This document shows, in pieces, positions 56,783 to 64,000 of a stretch of 64,000 bases of DNA; the first letter of the stretch is position 1, and every line of letters begins with the position of its first letter. Origin of the DNA: Scylla paramamosain (taxonomy: Eukaryota; Arthropoda; Malacostraca; Decapoda; Portunidae); assembly GCF_035594125.1 (NCBI RefSeq), contig NC_087192.1:7441001-7505000 (forward strand), given 5' to 3'. Below the pieces are notes generated by a model. The model saw only the letters and a program-made list of their open reading frames with translations, was not told the DNA's origin and did no database searches. The translations under genes and the position numbers were made by a program.

Positions 56783-57049
56783 ATGAAACAGAGCATTTCC
56801 CTCAATGGCATTACGTGTCAACTCGAAGGAAAAGAAGTCAAAACCGTATTGGCATTTAACTCTGAGAAAAGTCTGAACAAAAAAAGTACAGAAAAGGACA
56901 GAGTCACGGTACAGAGAGCAGCCATCAGTGCCCCGGATATTGCACGAAGCTACTCAGGAAATAAAAACAGAAACGAAAGAAAGGTTTTAAAAATAACGAA
57001 AGGCAAATACCAAATACAAAATAATTACATGCAGGCAAACGTACGGTAA
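56783..57049 (+). CDS. Unrecognised 88-codon frame (low confidence)
   Basis: It starts at the first ATG after the hairpin and ends at TAA 57047-57049. Composition is protein-like: Lys/Asn/Glu-rich, with two Cys within 15 residues counting the upstream in-frame region, and no low-complexity runs. I recognise no domain, and the AT-rich flanks show no clear splice sites. It may be chance. Confidence 0.15.
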   Translation: MKQSISLNGITCQLEGKEVKTVLAFNSEKSLNKKSTEKDRVTVQRAAISAPDIARSYSGNKNRNERKVLKITKGKYQIQNNYMQANVR

Positions 57050-57493
57050 CTTTTATTTTTTTTTTCTGAGTACAGTGAGTTTTATATTTACATATATATA
57101 TATATTTTTTTTTTTGTTTCTTTGAGTAAAACTAGAATAAATATGAAACACAAATGGCTATAGGTAAGAGATGTACAATAACAAATTTTTACTTTACTTT
57201 TAATGGTTTAACGGGTGCAGAAATCAATACTTTCGAAACAACGTAAAATAGAAAATGATTACACACAATTAACAAGTAGAAAATTAGTGATATGCACACA
57301 TTCGTATTAGTTTGATTTTAATATATTAACATTAAAGTAGATGTAAAAAAATATAAAGCAGAGACGGAACTCGTAACCATTCTTTAAATAAATAAACGCC
57401 ACGCGACATTTATATTTCAAAAGGTGATTTCTTTTAAAGTTACAAAGAGTGAGAACATGAAAAAATGGTAACAATGGTGATGAGATACACATT

Positions 57494-57495
<2 letters not shown>
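57050..57495. other. AT-rich sequence with T runs
   Basis: T runs and a short TATATATATATA at 57095-57106. No gene is recognised. Confidence 0.5.
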
Positions 57496-57833
<338 letters not shown>

Positions 57834-58032
57834 GTGATCTGCATCCATTCTTAATTAATAACAAATTATAAAGCTGCACAAAACGAAAATAAAATGCAGC
57901 AAAAGAATACTTAAATAGAAATAAATATAAAGAGCTTTGAACAGCATTGGCGGTGAGAAGAAAAATAACAGCAGGTATTACGGAAAAGTATAATGAAAAT
58001 GAAAGATCTTATTTATTATTTACTTTCGTATC

Positions 58033-58033
<1 letters not shown>

Positions 58034-58128
<95 letters not shown>
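58034..58128. repeat. (GA)47 microsatellite
   Basis: Perfect. Flanks 57831-58033 and 58129-58356 are AT-rich without a gene. Confidence 0.98.
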
Positions 58129-58131
<3 letters not shown>

Positions 58132-58356
58132 CCAATCATAAATTTGTATAATCTATTACTCTCGAAATAACTATTCATCTTCTTATTACAATCCAACGTT
58201 TCCTTCAGATAATCATTGTATTTCATAAATGGATCTGGTTTATCTTCCCACAAGATGTATCAATGATATATTCTCCGTAATCTTTCGTAATTAAGAGAAA
58301 CTTTAAACCTTCACACTTGATTCGTACATAAGAAGTGTTACATATGCCAAAAAAAA

Positions 58357-58364
58357 GTAGTAGC

Positions 58365-58450
<86 letters not shown>

Positions 58451-58460
58451 CAGTAGTAGT
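58357..58460. repeat. (GTA)34 array
   Basis: Perfect apart from GCA units near each end. Confidence 0.97.
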
Positions 58461-59294
58461 AAAAATATCATTATTATTGCCATTATCGTTGCTTTGAAAA
58501 TTATTTGTCCTTATTTGCCGGAGTAGGAGAAAGATAAACATCCCAATATTGTTCTTGCAAGCAGCAGCGATAACCCGAGTGAATAAATTAAGCAACATTA
58601 ACAACACTAATCTCAACAATAGCTTTCTTTATGCAACACAGCTTTACCTTTGTTCTCTCTACCAGGGAACACTCCCTCTCCCTCTCTCTGTGCTCTCCCC
58701 CTTCTCTCTGTCTCTCTCAAAGGGCATCTCATTATCCACTCCATCCACACTCTAAAGGTGATCTATATTAAAGCACCGGCTGCCCCCACACGCCTCTTCC
58801 TGCCGATCGTAAAATTCCGAGGAAATAATTTGTGTGGATCGCTGGGTAGAGGAATGTACTCTGCCTTCCTCCCAGGATGGGTAGGAAAGGAGATGTGAAG
58901 GGGAGGAGGACGAGGAGGTAGAGGAGGACGACTAGGAGAGGAAGAGAAGGACGTGGAGGAGGATAAGGGGAAGGAGGCTGCCTGGGGTTGATGGAAAAAA
59001 TTAAGTCCGTAGCTGAAGGAGAAGAGACGAGAGGGGAGAAGAGGGGATGAGAGACCAGCACGAGGAGCACAAGAGGAGGACAAAGTGTAAGGCTTATGCG
59101 TTCTAAGAAAAATCGCATTAGCGTCTCATTTGCTAGGGTTAATTTGCAAAGGATATTTTCCCATTTATAATTGTTTCCCTCTTGTTATTATCGCCATTAC
59201 AGATTCAGTATTTTGGTCAGCACTTGTGGGGATATTGGCAGGAATATTCTTGCTACCCGACCATTTTGCCGTAGTTTGAAAATCCATAGTAAAG

Positions 59295-59301
<7 letters not shown>
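58461..59301. other. Balanced then purine-rich sequence
   Basis: 58745-58890 is balanced, with a + frame containing FRGNNLCGSLGRGMYSAF but no known family. 58890-59080 is GGA/GAG-rich. Confidence 0.4.

Positions 59302-59370
<69 letters not shown>
59302..59370. repeat. C-run plus (CT)34
   Basis: A run of C (59295-59301) leads into a perfect CT tract, as at 22255. Confidence 0.97.
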
Positions 59371-59373
<3 letters not shown>

Positions 59374-59588
59374 TTCCGTCACCTAGTTTACAATTACCTA
59401 CAAATAAGTCGATCAGAGAGTAATCTCGCTAGATAGAAAACGCTGAATTAGTACAAGACTGAAAAAAAGGAAGAGAAGAGAAGAGGAGGAGGAGGGAGAA
59501 GGAGGAGAGCGAGGGAAGGAACAAGATGGAATATTGAGAAGCGAGAGAGAAAAAAAAAGTAATACCAAACCTATGCTTCCTTCCCACT

Positions 59589-59589
<1 letters not shown>

Positions 59590-59657
<68 letters not shown>
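59590..59657. repeat. (AC)34 microsatellite
   Basis: Perfect. The upstream 59455-59560 is purine-rich. Confidence 0.98.
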
Positions 59658-59658
<1 letters not shown>

Positions 59659-59736
59659 GCAAAGGATACAACACAAAGACAACAGCACAAGCAACAAGAA
59701 GGAATATGCCAGAAACAATATTAACGGCAACTGGAA

Positions 59737-59983
<247 letters not shown>

Positions 59984-60130
59984 TGGGTGGATAGCAAAGT
60001 GGATAGGAGTAGTTGTAATCATCAACATATCAGTGTCTCCTCTCATCATACTGCTGCCAGAGGAGAGGGAATAGCCTGGCTCAGAGGTCATTAAGGTAGG
60101 AATCCCGGTGCAGAGGACGGCCTCTTCGCG

Positions 60131-60135
<5 letters not shown>

Positions 60136-60208
<73 letters not shown>
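60136..60208. repeat. (CT)36 microsatellite
   Basis: A perfect tract that also faces the GA array 156 bp upstream. Confidence 0.98.
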
Positions 60209-60211
<3 letters not shown>

Positions 60212-60383
60212 ATCCTCCTGCTGCTCATTCGCAAAAGCTTTTATTAGCGTTAGGTTAATTGGCATGGACTTCCCTTAGCTTCCCCACTGGGTTAGGTTTC
60301 TTTTGTAAAATACGCAAAAGATCGTAAAGGAAGATCAAATGGTAGCTGATTTCTTGGTCCGTATGGTGTTTGTGATAGGGTGT

Positions 60384-60384
60384 T

Positions 60385-60460
<76 letters not shown>

Positions 60461-60473
60461 ACTCAGAGCTACT

Positions 60474-60565
<92 letters not shown>
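60384..60565. repeat. (GTA)26 then (GA)43
   Basis: GTA at 60384-60460, a 19-bp link, then GA from 60480. Confidence 0.97.
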
Positions 60566-60568
<3 letters not shown>

Positions 60569-60682
60569 TCCTGTTCTCTCATCTTTTTACACATTAGATA
60601 CGCGTTTTCCTACTTACGTCATGATTACTGATTTTTTTTTTTTTTTTCAACATGCCCAGGAAACTGTATCACATTCTATTTC

Positions 60683-61560
60683 AGGATCAAAAATATTGGC
60701 AAACACTCAAAGCTGATCAAAGCAGCTTGAGATTTTTTTTTTATTTCTTGTTCATTCTCTTCTTCTACGCCTGTCCTTTGGAAACAAATTATTCTGAACG
60801 CCATCTTTGTTACATATTTTCGGGACAAATGAAACACAACAGTGAAGAAAACACTAACTTTTTTTTTTCTTAAAGTTAGCTGTACCGAGTTCTGTTTCTG
60901 TCCTTTCGAATCAACTTACTCTGCTTTATCGTTGCCAAATATCTGTACCATTCGGAGGAAATCAAACAGAACAGGAAAGAAAACACTAACTTTTTTCTTG
61001 TTTCCGTACTTTTTTTATTTCTGTCATCTCGAAACAAGTTATTCTAAGCTCAATCCTCGCCATGTACTATACTTTCAGAGCAAATCAAATGCAATGGTGA
61101 AACAAACATTGCCTTTTTATCTTGCTCCCACACATCTCCATATTCTTTCGAAGTAGTTATTCTGATTTCAATATTCGCCAAATGCTCAAACCTTGCAAAA
61201 CAAATGAAACAATGAGAAAACATTTTTTTTTTGTTTCCACACTTCTTTGTATCTTCTGTGAATAAGCGACTGAACTCAAATCTTCACCAAATATTTATAA
61301 TATCCAAAGCTAATCACAAACAATGAGAGGTGAAACAAACAATGTATTTTACCTAATTTTTAAGAACTAAATTTTCTTCCGAAATAAACTATTCAATGCA
61401 CAATTTTCCTAAAATATTTATACCTTTCAGAGCAGATCAAACATTATATTTTTATCTAATTTCCACACCTCTGTAAATCCTTTTCAAATAAGATACCCTC
61501 TACGCAATCCTCACCAAATATTTATACTATTCAAAGCTGATCAAACACAATGCTAGAAAA
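60683..61560. repeat. Seven-unit diverged tandem array, unit about 104-127 bp
   Basis: The anchor GAAAYAARTTATTCT and variants occurs at 60781, 60908, 61031, 61150, about 61260, 61381 and about 61486, spaced 127, 123, 119, 110, 121 and 104 bp. Each unit continues with CAATYCTCRCCAAATATTTATA, in parts, then TTCAAAGCWRATCAAACACAATG, in parts, then a GAAAACA and T-run junction. A partial unit precedes the first anchor at 60683-60724. Divergence between units is high, so the array is old. Confidence 0.85.

Positions 61561-63684
<2,124 letters not shown>

Positions 63685-63758
<74 letters not shown>
63685..63758. repeat. (CA)36 microsatellite
   Basis: A perfect tract. Confidence 0.98.
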
Positions 63759-63760
<2 letters not shown>

Positions 63761-64000
63761 ACTGAGAGAAGACAGGTTCAGGGCAAGGTCTCGTCTGGCC
63801 AGCTCGTCACGTTCTGGTCGGCGCCGGTCCTAGTGTGGCCGCGAAATGCTATTGTTGGAGGAGCAGAATTTGTTGCAAAGACTTAATGGATATGTTCCGT
63901 TAAAGGAAGCACTCTGGACCTCAGCGTTGATCAGGAACTATACCGACTTGACGTGTTATTTGCAAAGATACATAGCCCACTAAAAATACATCGCTAATTA
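63759..64000. other. Balanced unique sequence at the window end
   Basis: 63780-63890 is GC-richer with an open + frame (GQLVTFWSAPVLVWPRN) ending at TAA near 63886. No family is recognised; it could be an exon cut off from its context. Confidence 0.3.

Noticed and set aside
60683..61560. CRISPR-like array
   Set aside because: Units are 104-127 bp, diverged throughout and lack short identical repeats with unique spacers. The genome is eukaryotic.

Overview
This is repeat-saturated, non-coding sequence from a eukaryotic genome, most likely an arthropod and probably a decapod crustacean. I infer this from about 65 long (GA)n/(CT)n arrays, about 25 (GT)n/(CA)n arrays, many GGA, GTA, AAT, GGT and ACC trinucleotide arrays, and decayed non-LTR retrotransposons of a type common in arthropods. 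I found no intact host gene, no tRNA or rRNA, no CRISPR array, and no operon-like or prokaryotic architecture. The long open frames are nearly all translations of microsatellites or of one-sided purine/pyrimidine tracts.

The clearest biological entity is a 5'-truncated non-LTR retrotransposon (about 31124-32653, + strand). It keeps a recognisable reverse transcriptase with all catalytic aspartates, broken by one nonsense codon and two -1 shifts, both in six-base homopolymers. It ends in a short poly-A and is flanked by a candidate 7-bp target-site duplication. Two more copies of its 3' tail lie at 20773-20950 and 38207-38318; the second sits inside a purine-rich minisatellite. A diverged 3' end of what looks like a second non-LTR family is at about 35130-35330.

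Layout. 0-15 kb: GA/CT arrays, a GGGAA block, purine-rich minisatellite (3.2-3.8 kb), AT-rich diverged duplication (4.9-5.2 kb), ACC-rich quasi-repeat (7.0-7.5 kb), three GGA arrays (9.1-10.2 kb) and a pyrimidine-rich stretch (13.7-14.4 kb). 15-30 kb: ACC/ACT regions, facing GT and CA arrays (18 kb), retroelement tail (20.8 kb), a nearly perfect 236-bp tandem duplication (24.1-24.6 kb), and a three-unit 130-bp array (29.7-30.1 kb). 30-40 kb: the microsatellite-poor part with the retrotransposon, its flanking duplications and copies of a dispersed repeat, then a purine minisatellite. 40-50 kb: the densest purine tracts, including (GA)102 and a compound GA/GGA block of about 580 bp, plus a 1.3-kb purine-rich stretch. 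50-64 kb: mostly CT arrays, an AGGTA/AGGTG pentamer cluster (55.2-55.6 kb), and a seven-unit diverged array (60.7-61.6 kb).

The main structural theme is the recurrence of short, old tandem duplications with periods of about 100-180 bp at many separate sites, in addition to the simple repeats. I see no gene set acting together, so no undescribed gene system is claimed. The unusual content is repeat architecture.
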